Positions 1-8,774 of a stretch of 64,000 bases of DNA are shown here, piece by piece (the first letter of the stretch is position 1; each line of letters opens with the position of its first letter). Made by a program: the position numbers and the translations under genes. Source of the DNA: an uncultured Eubacterium sp. (GTDB taxonomy: Bacteria; Bacillota; Clostridia; Lachnospirales; Lachnospiraceae); contig NZ_CALGRE010000015.1 in assembly GCF_937958975.1 (NCBI RefSeq), positions 62,001-126,000 on the forward strand, read 5' to 3'. The notes below the pieces were generated by a model, which saw only the letters and a program-made list of their open reading frames with translations, did no database searches and had not been told where the DNA came from.

Positions 1-397
1 ACATGATAATCCATATGTTGTAATTGACGGGGCTCATAATCCGGGCGCAGTCAGGGAATTAAAAAGTTCTATTGATTTGTATTTTACAAATAAGAAAATT
101 ACCTTTATAATGGGAGTGTTGGCTGATAAGGACTTTCAGACTGAAATTGAACTGATTGGGAAACGGGCAGTAAAAATAATAACCGTTACACCGGATAATG
201 AAAGGGCATTAGAGGCAGAGAAATTAGCAGAAACAATAAAAAAATATAATGACAATGTGGAAACAGCAGATGATATCAGTCAGGCTGTTGCGATAGCGTT
301 TCAAACGGTATGCGAAAAGAAGGCGGATATGATTTTAGCGTTTGGTTCACTGTCGTATTTAGGAGACTTAAAAATAGCAGTGGAAGAACTGTTATAA
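1..397 (+). CDS. folC: Folylpolyglutamate/dihydrofolate synthase, C-terminal fragment
   Basis: This is the last 131 codons of a gene cut by the window edge; the reading frame is open from base 2. FolC adds glutamate to folates (and, in bifunctional forms, to dihydropteroate) in the cytoplasm. The visible part carries the Mur-ligase-family motif DGAHNPGA near the start, followed by the C-terminal Rossmann-like domain ending in GSLSYLGDL. The folate genes folE, folP and folBK follow on the same strand, which supports the call. Without the N-terminal ATP-binding half, the exact FolC subtype cannot be judged. Confidence 0.9.
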   Translation, partial: HDNPYVVIDGAHNPGAVRELKSSIDLYFTNKKITFIMGVLADKDFQTEIELIGKRAVKIITVTPDNERALEAEKLAETIKKYNDNVETADDISQAVAIAFQTVCEKKADMILAFGSLSYLGDLKIAVEELL

Positions 398-436
398 GGA
401 GAATGCAAACAGTTAAAGCCGAAAGGAGAGATTGAC

Positions 437-991
437 ATGTTTGATCAGAAAAAAATTCAAGAAGCAGTAAAATTATTATTAGAAGGTATCGGTGAGGACG
501 TAAACAGAGAGGGGTTGAAAGAAACTCCGGCGAGAGTGGCGAGAATGTATCAGGAATTGTGTGCGGGAATGGAACAAAGCCCAAAAGAGCATTTATCTAA
601 GGTATTTTCTTGTGACAATGAAAATGTGGTAATTGAAAAAGATATCACATTTTACTCTACCTGTGAGCATCATCTGATGCCTTTTTATGGTAAGGTTCAT
701 ATAGCATATATTCCGAATGGAAGAGTGGTTGGAATTAGTAAATTAGCAAGAACAGTTGAGGTTTATGCCAGACGTCTGCAAATTCAGGAACAGATGACAA
801 ATCAGATAGCTGAGGCAATAGAAGAATATCTCGGTGCAAAAGGTGTATATGTGATGGTTGAAGCCGAACATATGTGTATGTCCGCAAGAGGAATAAAAAA
901 GCCGGGAAGTAAGACCATTACTTTTGCAGCAAAGGGGGTATTTCAGGAAAATCAAGCGTTGAGACAGGAGATAACCATGCTTGTAATATAA
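437..991 (+). CDS. folE: GTP cyclohydrolase I
   Basis: A 184-residue protein of normal length for the type I enzyme, which converts GTP to 7,8-dihydroneopterin triphosphate, the first step of folate synthesis. Zinc-site motifs are visible: CEHHLMPF around residues 75-82 (Cys and His ligands) and EAEHMCMSARG near residue 141 (second Cys ligand). The N-terminal helix has the usual GEDVNREGLKETPARV. The ATG is preceded by GAAAGGAGAG. The gene lies 39 bp after folC and before folP, so it is probably cotranscribed with them. Confidence 0.97.
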   Translation: MFDQKKIQEAVKLLLEGIGEDVNREGLKETPARVARMYQELCAGMEQSPKEHLSKVFSCDNENVVIEKDITFYSTCEHHLMPFYGKVHIAYIPNGRVVGISKLARTVEVYARRLQIQEQMTNQIAEAIEEYLGAKGVYVMVEAEHMCMSARGIKKPGSKTITFAAKGVFQENQALRQEITMLVI

Positions 992-1038
992 ATTTTTTAT
1001 ATTAATACATGTAAGGTGGCAGACAGAAAGGAATAAAA

Positions 1039-1851
1039 ATGAATATTGGAAAATTCAGCTTTGATTTAGAAAATGAACCGATTATTATGGGTATTTTAAA
1101 TGTAACTCCGGATTCATTTTCTGATGGTGGAAAATGGAACAGTATAGATAAAGCGCTTGAACATACAGAGCAGATGATAGCAGAGGGTGCGAAAATTATT
1201 GATATCGGTGGAGAGTCTACGAGACCGGGATATACATTGATTCAGGAGGAAGAAGAAATTGAGAGGGTAATTCCGGTGATTGAGGCAGTAAAAGAGAGGT
1301 TTGATATTGCCGTTTCTCTTGATACATATAAGACAAAAGTGGCAAGAGAAGGTGTCGGTGCCGGAATTGATATGGTTAATGACGTGTGGGGCTTGAAATG
1401 GGGAACCTCAGATATGGCAGAGCTTGTGGCAGAGAGCGGAGTAGCTGTATGCGTGATGCATAATAAAGATAATACAAACTATAATAATTTTGTGGAAGAT
1501 ATTTTAGAGGAACTTCGTGAATCTGTGAATATTGCTCATAATGCAGGGGTAAAAGATTCACAAATTATTTTGGACCCGGGTGTCGGGTTTGGAAAAGATT
1601 TCAAACAGAATCTGATGGCGATTCAATATGTGGCTCGATTAAAAGAGCTGGGATATCCAATTCTTCTTGGAACATCAAGAAAATCTGTGATAGGATTCGC
1701 TTTAGATGTGGACAAGAATGATAGAATGGCAGGAACAGTGGCAACTACAGTAATGGGATACGAGAGGGGATGCAGTATTTTCCGTGTCCATGATGTGAAA
1801 GAAAATTATCAGGCACTGATGATGGCCAAGGCTATCAAGGGCGTAAAATGA
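1039..1851 (+). CDS. folP: Dihydropteroate synthase
   Basis: A 270-residue TIM-barrel enzyme that joins p-aminobenzoate to hydroxymethyl-dihydropterin diphosphate to make dihydropteroate; it is the sulfonamide target. Family signatures are present: GILNVTPDSFSDGG near the start, DIGGESTRPG at about residue 55, DPGVGFGKD at about 180 and LGTSRKS at about 213. It sits between folE and folBK with short spacers. No obvious insertion of the sulfonamide-resistance type is seen in the pterin/pABA loops, judged by eye only. Confidence 0.97.
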   Translation: MNIGKFSFDLENEPIIMGILNVTPDSFSDGGKWNSIDKALEHTEQMIAEGAKIIDIGGESTRPGYTLIQEEEEIERVIPVIEAVKERFDIAVSLDTYKTKVAREGVGAGIDMVNDVWGLKWGTSDMAELVAESGVAVCVMHNKDNTNYNNFVEDILEELRESVNIAHNAGVKDSQIILDPGVGFGKDFKQNLMAIQYVARLKELGYPILLGTSRKSVIGFALDVDKNDRMAGTVATTVMGYERGCSIFRVHDVKENYQALMMAKAIKGVK

Positions 1852-1870
1852 ACGTAAAGGGTAAAATAAT

Positions 1871-2731
1871 ATGGATTGTATTAAAATAAGGCAGCTGGAA
1901 GTTTTTGCGTATCATGGCTGCCGTGAAGATGAAAAGATAAATGGTCAAAAGTTTTATGTGGATGCTGATTTGTATACAGATATAAGAACACCTGGAAGCA
2001 GTGATGTATTAGAAGATACGGTGAATTATTCCGGGGTATGCAAGTTTATCAATCGGTTTATGACAGAAAAACGTTTTGATTTAATAGAGGCGGTTGCCGA
2101 GCAGATGGCGAGGGAATTATTAAAAGAATTTCCTAAAATAAAGGGGATTCAGCTTACAGTCAATAAACCCAATGCACCGATTTCACTGCCGTTTGGAAAT
2201 GTATCGGTCACGGTAAATAGAAAATGGAATAAAGTATTTTTGAGTATCGGTTCGAATATGGGAGATAAGACTTCTTATCTGAATCAGGCCATAGACAGCC
2301 TCTATGATGATGATAATTGTCGTGTGAATTTAGTATCGAATTTTATAGAGACCGAGCCATACGGACCGGTGGAGCAGGACAATTTTTTGAATGGATGTAT
2401 TGAAATAGAAACTTTGTATTCTCCCAGAGAATTATTGCATGTGGTAAATATTATCGAAGCAGAGGCAGGAAGAACAAGAGAACTACACTGGGGACCAAGA
2501 ACTTTAGATATTGACATTATTTTTTATGGCAATGAAATGGTTGATGAACCGGATTTAAAGATACCGCATGTGGAAATGCATAAAAGATTGTTTGTGTTAG
2601 AACCGTTGAATCAGATTGCACCATATGCAGTACATCCTATTTACAAAAAAACAGTGTCACAAATGCTGGAAGAACTAAAACCAGAAAATAAATGCAGTGG
2701 TTGTAGTGGATGCAAGATTAAAGAGACGTAG
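1871..2731 (+). CDS. folK: Dihydroneopterin aldolase / HPPK fusion (FolB-FolK)
   Basis: A 286-residue bifunctional protein. Residues 1 to about 118 are a FolB aldolase domain (EVFAYHGCREDEK motif and the QLTVNKPNAPI strand). Residues 120 to about 265 are a FolK pyrophosphokinase domain (FLSIGSNMGD, then GPRTLDIDIIFYG and PHVEMHKRLFVLEPL). It performs the two consecutive steps between dihydroneopterin and the substrate of FolP. The fusion is common in Firmicutes. An unusual short C-terminal tail contains KCSGCSGCK, three closely spaced cysteines that are not part of the FolK fold and might bind a metal (inference). Confidence 0.95.
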   Translation: MDCIKIRQLEVFAYHGCREDEKINGQKFYVDADLYTDIRTPGSSDVLEDTVNYSGVCKFINRFMTEKRFDLIEAVAEQMARELLKEFPKIKGIQLTVNKPNAPISLPFGNVSVTVNRKWNKVFLSIGSNMGDKTSYLNQAIDSLYDDDNCRVNLVSNFIETEPYGPVEQDNFLNGCIEIETLYSPRELLHVVNIIEAEAGRTRELHWGPRTLDIDIIFYGNEMVDEPDLKIPHVEMHKRLFVLEPLNQIAPYAVHPIYKKTVSQMLEELKPENKCSGCSGCKIKET

Positions 2732-2745
2732 GAAAGGACGAAAAT

Positions 2746-3873
2746 ATGAAGAGTTTACAGGAGAGCAGAAAGGAAATTGATAATATTGATGAGGAAATCA
2801 TAAAACTGTTTGAGAGAAGAATGGAAGTCTGCAAAGACGTAGCTGCATATAAATTGAGTACAGGAAAGCCGGTTTTAGATAGAAAGCGCGAATTAGATAA
2901 AATTGCAGCATTGAAGACGAAAGCGACAGACGAATTTTATGCACACGGCGTGGAAGAATTATTCGAGCAGATTATGTCTATGAGCAGAAAAATGCAGTAT
3001 AAGCTTCTTACAGAGGAAGGGGTAAACAATGATATCGGATTTGATATAGTGGATGAATTGCCGAAAGAGAATGTAACCGTTGTATATCAGGGACTGCCAG
3101 GGGCATATAGCCAACAGGCTGCTACGGAATATTTTGGAGAAAAAGTGAAATATGTGAATGTTACCACATTCCGGGAAGCAATGAAATATGTCAGTGATGG
3201 GAACGCGGATTATGCGGTCCTGCCTTTTGAAAATTCATCTGCAGGAATCGTCACAGATGTATATGATTTATTAGTAGAGTTTCATAATTGCATTGTGGAT
3301 ACCTTTGATGTAAAGATTGAGCATTGCCTTTGTGGCGTAAAAGGAGCAAAAATAGAAGACATCAAAGAAGTTTACTCTCATCCGCAGGCATTTATGCAGA
3401 GTAATTCATTTATAGAAGAACATGGCTGGGGAAAAGTGAATCTTGCAAATACGGCAATTAGCGCCAGATATATTGCAGAACAGGATGATAAAACAAGGGC
3501 TTGTATTGCCAGTGAAAATGCTGCGCAGATTTACGGATTGGAGATTTTACATAAAGGTATTAATTTTAATGCCACAAACACAACAAAATTTATCATAATA
3601 AGCCGAGACAGAATTACAAGACGAAATGCGGGATTGATATGTATCAGCTTTGAAATGCCTCATGAGAGCGGCACACTATATCAGATGTTGTCACATATTA
3701 TTTATAATGATTTGAATATGACAAAGATAGAATCGAGACCGGTTCCTGAGAGAAAATGGGAATATAGATTTTATGTAGAATTTGAAGGAAAAGCAACACA
3801 GGCGGGGGTCATCAATGCACTGAGTGGTATTAATGCAGAATCATTAAATATGAAAATATTAGGGAATTATTAA
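2746..3873 (+). CDS. pheA: Bifunctional chorismate mutase / prephenate dehydratase
   Basis: A 375-residue protein of the phenylalanine pathway. Residues 1-90 form an AroQ-type chorismate mutase (RKEIDNIDEEIIKLFERRME). Residues about 110-285 form the dehydratase domain with YQGLPGAYSQQAA and the Thr-Lys-Phe catalytic signature in NATNTTKFIII. The C-terminus, from about 295, is an ACT domain with the ESRP motif used for phenylalanine feedback inhibition. It follows folBK by 14 bp, so the folate and phenylalanine genes may share a transcript. Confidence 0.96.
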   Translation: MKSLQESRKEIDNIDEEIIKLFERRMEVCKDVAAYKLSTGKPVLDRKRELDKIAALKTKATDEFYAHGVEELFEQIMSMSRKMQYKLLTEEGVNNDIGFDIVDELPKENVTVVYQGLPGAYSQQAATEYFGEKVKYVNVTTFREAMKYVSDGNADYAVLPFENSSAGIVTDVYDLLVEFHNCIVDTFDVKIEHCLCGVKGAKIEDIKEVYSHPQAFMQSNSFIEEHGWGKVNLANTAISARYIAEQDDKTRACIASENAAQIYGLEILHKGINFNATNTTKFIIISRDRITRRNAGLICISFEMPHESGTLYQMLSHIIYNDLNMTKIESRPVPERKWEYRFYVEFEGKATQAGVINALSGINAESLNMKILGNY

Positions 3874-3878
3874 ATATT

Positions 3879-5075
3879 ATGTTGACATCATTATCGCTTA
3901 TTTTTCTTGTAGGTCTTGCAATGGCTGCAATTTGTCAAAGGATTAAGGTACCTCGAATTATAGGTATGCTTTTGACCGGTATTATATTAGGCCCTTTTGT
4001 TCTTGATGCTCTTGATTTATCTATCCTGAATATTTCGGCAGAATTGAGACAAATGGCTCTTATTATTATACTAATTAAGGCGGGGCTATCACTTAATATC
4101 GCTGACCTTAAAAAAGTTGGAAGACCTGCTGTTATGATGGCATGTGTACCGGCATGTATGGAGATAATAGGATATTTTTTATTTGCTCCAAAACTTCTAG
4201 GAGTTTCGAGCATGGAAGCGGCTGTTATGGGGGCTGTGCTTGCGGCTGTTTCTCCGGCAGTAGTTGTACCTCGAATGATTTATCTTATAGAGAATAAATA
4301 TGGAGTAGATAAAAGTATTCCGCAGCTTATTATGGCCGGGGCATCATGTGATGATATTTTTGTTATAGTATTGTTTTCGACTTTTGCCGGTATGGCTCAG
4401 GGCGGCAGTGCAAAAGTTATGGATTTTGTTAATATTCCTATTTCTATCATACTTGGAATTTTGTTAGGGGCATTTGCCGGATATATTTTGTCTCTGTTTT
4501 TTGAAACGGCTTATTTACATAATCATCTTGTCAGAAATAGTATGAAGGTTGTTATTGTGCTTGGAGTATCATTTATGTTAATGGCGATTGAAATATGGGC
4601 AAAAGGCATGGTATCTGTTTCAGGATTATTGGCAGTCGTCAGTATGGCGTGCGTTCTTAAAATAAAAAGCGTTTCTTCGGTATCTCAAAGACTGTCTGAA
4701 AAGTTTGGAAAATTATGGATTGCAGCGGAAGTGATTTTGTTTGTACTCGTTGGTGCAGCAGTAGACATTCGTTACACATTGGATGCAGGAATCGTTGCCG
4801 TGGGAATGATTTTTATTGCCCTTGTTTTTCGCTCTGTGGGTGTTATGATTTGTATGCTTGGTACACAGCTTACTTTTAAGGAACGCTTATTTTGTGTAAT
4901 ATCATATTTACCCAAAGCAACAGTGCAGGCAGCTATCGGTTCCGTCCCGCTTTCTCTGGGGCTTCCTTGTGGAAAAATTGTACTCTCTGTTGCGGTATTG
5001 TCTATTATAATCACTGCACCGCTTGGGGCTTTCGGGATAGATATGGGGCATAAACTGTTGTTGGAAAAGAATTAG
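3879..5075 (+). CDS. Cation:proton antiporter (Na+/H+ exchanger family)
   Basis: A 398-residue polytopic membrane protein with roughly a dozen hydrophobic segments and no cytoplasmic regulatory domain. The RIIGMLLTGIILGP segment near residue 25 and the discontinuous helix around GASCDDIFVIVLFS (residues about 152-165) fit the CPA1/CPA2 exchanger fold, with a conserved Asp pair at the ion site. It probably exchanges Na+ or K+ for protons; the ion cannot be told from sequence. The start is only 6 bp after the pheA stop and no strong ribosome binding site is visible, which suggests translational coupling. Confidence 0.85.
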   Translation: MLTSLSLIFLVGLAMAAICQRIKVPRIIGMLLTGIILGPFVLDALDLSILNISAELRQMALIIILIKAGLSLNIADLKKVGRPAVMMACVPACMEIIGYFLFAPKLLGVSSMEAAVMGAVLAAVSPAVVVPRMIYLIENKYGVDKSIPQLIMAGASCDDIFVIVLFSTFAGMAQGGSAKVMDFVNIPISIILGILLGAFAGYILSLFFETAYLHNHLVRNSMKVVIVLGVSFMLMAIEIWAKGMVSVSGLLAVVSMACVLKIKSVSSVSQRLSEKFGKLWIAAEVILFVLVGAAVDIRYTLDAGIVAVGMIFIALVFRSVGVMICMLGTQLTFKERLFCVISYLPKATVQAAIGSVPLSLGLPCGKIVLSVAVLSIIITAPLGAFGIDMGHKLLLEKN

Positions 5076-5125
5076 ATATCTGTTAAATATAGAAATTATA
5101 CAAGACAATTTATTTTGGGAAATAC

Positions 5126-5157
5126 TTGTGTTTTTAGAATAAACATGCTAGTATAAT
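5126..5157 (+). promoter_or_regulatory. Probable promoter of the DUF3800 unit
   Basis: A perfect TATAAT lies at 5152-5157, with a weak TTGTGT candidate -35 at 5126-5131 (20 bp spacing, longer than ideal). Transcription starting near 5164 would include the whole structured leader at 5189-5243. Confidence 0.4.
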
Positions 5158-5188
5158 CATACAATAATAGTGTAATAATTGTTACATT

Positions 5189-5243
5189 TTTGGGCTGGTT
5201 GTGAGACCCAGGTCCAACCTATTCGGCGGGGAGACTCCCCGCC
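5189..5243 (+). ncRNA. Structured leader RNA upstream of DUF3800 gene (possible pseudoknot plus hairpin)
   Basis: Two interleaved helices can form: TGGG (5191-5194) with CCCA (5207-5210), and GGTTG (5197-5201) with CAACC (5215-5219), an H-type pseudoknot topology. Directly downstream is a very stable 8-bp hairpin, GGCGGGGA (5225-5232) with TCCCCGCC (5236-5243) and loop GAC. It is followed by a T-rich stretch that could act as a weak terminator. The block is much more GC-rich than its surroundings. Several conserved RNA motifs upstream of DUF3800 genes have been described by comparative genomics; whether this is one of them is inference. Confidence 0.6.
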
Positions 5244-5272
5244 ATTTATTTTTATATAAATGGGAGAAAAGA

Positions 5273-5968
5273 ATGAAAGTACTTAGCATATTTGTAGATG
5301 AATCCGGAGATTTTGGATTGAATGATGTTCATTCACCGTATTATATTGTAGCAATGGTTTTTCATAACCAAGATGTAGACTTATCAGGTATGATAAGCAA
5401 GTTAGATAGGGCATTAGAAAATTTGGATTATAAAGAATATGCTGTACATACGGAACCATTAATAAGAAGGGAATATCCTTATCAGTATTTTACGCCGAAT
5501 GAGCGGCGGGCTATTTTTACAAAATTATATTATTTTACAATTAAAAGTGATATTACATATAAAACATTTGTATTTCAAAAAAATAAGTACAGTAATATTT
5601 TTAAAATGGAAGCCAGAATGGCACGAGATATATCGCAATTTATTCGTGAAAATTTGGGCTTTTTTCAGAGTTTTAAAAATGTAAATTTGTATTATGACAA
5701 TGGACAGCATGAACTTAATAGAATACTAAATACTGTATTAGCAACAGAGTTGGCAAGTTACAATATTAGAAAAGTTATTCCGAGTGAATATCGATTATTT
5801 CAAGTGGCAGATTTGATTTGTACTTTGGAATTATTAAAAATTAAAATAATATCAGGAAAGAATTTGACAAGGTCGGAGGAATTAATTTTTCATACCAAAA
5901 GAGATTTAAAGAAGGATTTTTTAAGAGGAATATCAAAAAAGGAGTTTGATAAAAAAACAATATATTAA
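5273..5968 (+). CDS. DUF3800 domain protein
   Basis: A 231-residue protein of unknown function that matches the DUF3800 family: an N-terminal strand IFVDESGDFG (D9, E10), a central YYDNGQ strand, and QVADLICTL near the C-terminus. The spaced acidic residues resemble an RNase H-like nuclease arrangement, which has been suggested for this family; no activity is claimed here. The ATG at 5273 is chosen because GGGAGAAAAG precedes it; an in-frame GTG at 5201 would put the RNA leader inside the coding region. It is a single gene between its own promoter and a strong terminator, with lower GC than its neighbours, so it may be horizontally acquired. Confidence 0.85.
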   Translation: MKVLSIFVDESGDFGLNDVHSPYYIVAMVFHNQDVDLSGMISKLDRALENLDYKEYAVHTEPLIRREYPYQYFTPNERRAIFTKLYYFTIKSDITYKTFVFQKNKYSNIFKMEARMARDISQFIRENLGFFQSFKNVNLYYDNGQHELNRILNTVLATELASYNIRKVIPSEYRLFQVADLICTLELLKIKIISGKNLTRSEELIFHTKRDLKKDFLRGISKKEFDKKTIY

Positions 5969-6002
5969 GAGCTTCTACTATTATAGTAGAAGCTCTTAAT
6001 AT
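5962..6002. terminator. Bidirectional terminator, 19-bp perfect stem
   Basis: ATATTAAGAGCTTCTACTA (5962-5980) is perfectly complementary to 5984-6002 with a 3-nt loop. It lies between the convergent DUF3800 and hydrolase genes and overlaps the DUF3800 stop codon. Confidence 0.8.
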
Positions 6003-6020
6003 ATCAAAATTAATGTTTGT

Positions 6021-6923
6021 TTACAAAACTTCTATCTCTATTCCGCCTTTTATTTCAAGAAATTTTAAGATGTCTTTATAAACCTCTAATTTGCCTTTTT
6101 CATTGAAAAGTTCATGTCTCATATCTTGGTATAGTTTGTAGTAAGTATTTGGATAACCACATCGTTTTAAATGCATTACAGCCTTTTTGAAAGCGTTGTC
6201 ATTTTTTCGACAGGGGTCTTCTGCACCGGAGATAAACATTACAGGGAGAGAAGGATTTTTACTTGTCCATCCCATCTTACTATACACCTGCTGGACTAAG
6301 CTAAATAAAGTATAGTAACCGTTTAGTGTAAATGTGAAACCGCATAGAGGGTCACTGTTATATAACTCAACAATATGTCTGTCCGTAGAAAGCCAGGAAT
6401 TAACAATTCCTTCTTTTGCAAATGGTTTTTCAAAAGGTCCGTTTACCATTTTTTCTACCATCGGGCTTCTATAATGCCAGCCTCTAAAGAGGGCAATAAA
6501 TTTCAGAAAAGCCTTTCCCAATTTAATAAATGAGCGATTAGAAGGGGAACCGCTGATAACGACAGCATCTACTTCTCTGGAATTTTTCTTTAAATATGTG
6601 CGGACAATGAGAGACCCCATACTGTGACCGATAAGAATTAAAGGGAGTTTCGGAAATTCTCTTTTTAAATACATCGTAAATTCATGAACATCATCTACGA
6701 GTCCTTTGTATCCATCTTCACCGAAATAGCCCAAATCTTCATTGGTTAAAATGTTTTCTCCATGCCCTCTTGTGTCTGAAATAGCACAAATAAATCCTTT
6801 ATTATTAAAATATTTCAGTGTATCAGCATAACGCTGCCTTTTTTCGCACATACCATGCACAAATTCTATAACACCAATAGGCTTAATGCCTTCCGGTGGA
6901 TAAGTTATAGTTGTTGGTCTCAT
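6021..6923 (-). CDS. Alpha/beta hydrolase (monoacylglycerol lipase / S33-like)
   Basis: A 300-residue cytoplasmic hydrolase. The nucleophile elbow GHSMGS lies at about residue 102; the Asp of the triad is probably in SGAEDPCRKN (about 232) and the His in MRHELFNE (about 270). This arrangement is typical of the lysophospholipase/monoacylglycerol lipase group (Hydrolase_4), so a lipid ester substrate is likely but unproven. The ATG at 6923 is preferred over an upstream TTG because GGGAGGGATT directly precedes it. It is transcribed with the same orientation as the ABC-F gene, which lies 38 bp upstream of it, and may be cotranscribed. Confidence 0.88.
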   Translation of the reverse strand: MRPTTITYPPEGIKPIGVIEFVHGMCEKRQRYADTLKYFNNKGFICAISDTRGHGENILTNEDLGYFGEDGYKGLVDDVHEFTMYLKREFPKLPLILIGHSMGSLIVRTYLKKNSREVDAVVISGSPSNRSFIKLGKAFLKFIALFRGWHYRSPMVEKMVNGPFEKPFAKEGIVNSWLSTDRHIVELYNSDPLCGFTFTLNGYYTLFSLVQQVYSKMGWTSKNPSLPVMFISGAEDPCRKNDNAFKKAVMHLKRCGYPNTYYKLYQDMRHELFNEKGKLEVYKDILKFLEIKGGIEIEVL

Positions 6924-6961
6924 AATCCCTCCCAACTCTATTATTTGTAATAAATATAAAA

Positions 6962-8596
6962 TTAATCTTCGATGTCCATTCCCTCTGTCGTATATACAGT
7001 TCTCTTTCTTGCCATTTCGTCATTCTCAAGGTACTCGTCATATGTTGTGATTTTATCAATCAGCTTACCATTTACAATTTCCATAATTCTGTTTGCTGTG
7101 GTTTGTACGACCTGATGGTCTCTTGAAGAGAAGAGAAGTACACCCGGAAATTTTATCAAGCCATTATTTAACGCTGTGATGCTTTCCATGTCAAGGTGGT
7201 CAGTAGGTTCATCTACAACCAGGACATTTGCACCGCTAATCATAAGCTTTGACAGCATAACACGCACTTTTTCTCCACCGGATAAGACTTTTACTTTCTT
7301 CATTCCGTCATCACCAGCAAATAACATTCTTCCAAGGAAACCACGAACATAAGTTGCATCCTTGATTTCTGAGTATTGAGTAAGCCAGTCTACAATCACA
7401 TCATCGCAGTCAAAATCTTTGGTATTATCTTTAGGAAAGTAAGATTGACTTGTTGTGATTCCCCATTTATAACTTCCTTCATCAGGTTCCATTTCACCCA
7501 TGAGAATCTGAAAGAGCGTGGTCTTTGCCAACCCATTAGAGCCAACGAAAGCGACCTTGTCTTCGCGTCCGATAATAAATGAAATATCATCCAAAACCTT
7601 GACACCGTCAATTGTCTTTGATAAATGTTCTACAGTAAGAACTTCATTTCCGATTTCTCTGGCAGGTCTAAAGTCAATATAAGGGTATTTACGACTGGAT
7701 GGTTTTATCTCATCAAGTTCAATTTTTTCTAATGCACGTTTTCTTGAAGTTGCCTGTTTCGATTTTGAAGCATTGGCGCTAAATCTCTGAATAAAGTCCT
7801 GAAGTTCTTTGATTTTTTCTTCTTTTTTGCGGTTTGCTTCTTTCATCTGTTTTACAATTAACTGACTTGACTCATACCAGAAATCATAGTTTCCGGCATA
7901 GAGCTGGATTTTGGCATAGTCGATGTCAGCAATCTGCGTACAAACCTTATTTAAGAAATATCTGTCGTGTGATACAACGATAACCGTATTATCAAAATTT
8001 ATTAAAAATTCTTCGAGCCATGCAATGGCATCTAAATCTAAATGGTTGGTAGGCTCATCCAATAAAAGAATGTCAGGATTTCCGAATAGAGCCTGAGCTA
8101 ATAATACTTTGACCTTCATAGAACCGTTTAAATCTTTCATAAGATTATAATGAAATTCTGTGTCTACACCAAGTCCATTTAGGAGAGTAGCAGCATCAGA
8201 TTCGGCTTCCCATCCGTTCATCTCTGCAAATTCTCCTTCAAGTTCGGAAGCACGGATGCCATCTTCGTCACTAAAGTCTTCTTTCATGTAGATAGCTTCT
8301 TTTTCTTTCATTATTTCATATAATCGTTGATTTCCCATGATGACAGTATCAAGAACTGTATACTCATCATACTGGAAATGATCCTGTTTTAAGAAAGACA
8401 GACGTTCTCCGGGAGTGATAATGACTTCACCGCTTGTTGGTTCAATTTCTCCTGTAAGAATTTTAAGGAAAGTAGATTTACCGGCACCGTTGGCGCCAAT
8501 CAGACCATAGCAGTGTCCCGGTACAAATTTTATGTTAACCTCTTCAAATAATGCTTTCTTTCCAAAACGCAGTGAAATATTGCTTGTACTAATCAT
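6962..8596 (-). CDS. ABC-F family ATP-binding protein (YkpA/YbiT-like)
   Basis: A 544-residue soluble protein with two ABC ATPase domains and no membrane segment, as in ABC-F proteins that act on ribosomes. Domain 1 has Walker A GANGAGKST (about 35) and DEPTNHLD (about 183); the charged linker at about 240-310 is the usual P-site-tRNA interaction motif. Domain 2 has LSGGEKVRV and DEPTDHLD. Two departures are visible: the first signature is LNGSMK rather than LSGG, and the second Walker A reads GSNGLAKTT with Ala where Gly is usual. The overall order resembles YkpA/YbiT. It is more likely a translation factor than a resistance determinant. Confidence 0.93.
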   Translation of the reverse strand: MISTSNISLRFGKKALFEEVNIKFVPGHCYGLIGANGAGKSTFLKILTGEIEPTSGEVIITPGERLSFLKQDHFQYDEYTVLDTVIMGNQRLYEIMKEKEAIYMKEDFSDEDGIRASELEGEFAEMNGWEAESDAATLLNGLGVDTEFHYNLMKDLNGSMKVKVLLAQALFGNPDILLLDEPTNHLDLDAIAWLEEFLINFDNTVIVVSHDRYFLNKVCTQIADIDYAKIQLYAGNYDFWYESSQLIVKQMKEANRKKEEKIKELQDFIQRFSANASKSKQATSRKRALEKIELDEIKPSSRKYPYIDFRPAREIGNEVLTVEHLSKTIDGVKVLDDISFIIGREDKVAFVGSNGLAKTTLFQILMGEMEPDEGSYKWGITTSQSYFPKDNTKDFDCDDVIVDWLTQYSEIKDATYVRGFLGRMLFAGDDGMKKVKVLSGGEKVRVMLSKLMISGANVLVVDEPTDHLDMESITALNNGLIKFPGVLLFSSRDHQVVQTTANRIMEIVNGKLIDKITTYDEYLENDEMARKRTVYTTEGMDIED

Positions 8597-8700
8597 TTTT
8601 AAACCTCACTTTATATATTTCTATTATTGTTAAAAATTCCAAAATTAACCGCAAATCAAAGTATATCAGTTTTTGAAACTGAAAGCAATGTTAATAGAGA

Positions 8701-8729
8701 TTTAAATACAGTTTTGAATGTGATATAAT
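8701..8729 (+). promoter_or_regulatory. Promoter of the GlgX-like gene
   Basis: A TATAAT at 8724-8729 is preceded by TGA, giving an extended -10, and a TTTAAA at 8701-8706 lies 17 bp upstream. It sits in the divergent space between the ABC-F gene and the GlgX-like gene. Confidence 0.55.
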
Positions 8730-8774
8730 TGTTCATATTAGTTACAAAAAGATATGGCAGGAAAGGGAGACAGC

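Noticed and set aside
5201..5272. GTG start at 5201 extending the DUF3800 protein by 24 residues
   Set aside because: The extension would translate the structured GC-rich leader, the family normally begins at IFVDESG, and the ATG at 5273 has its own ribosome binding site.
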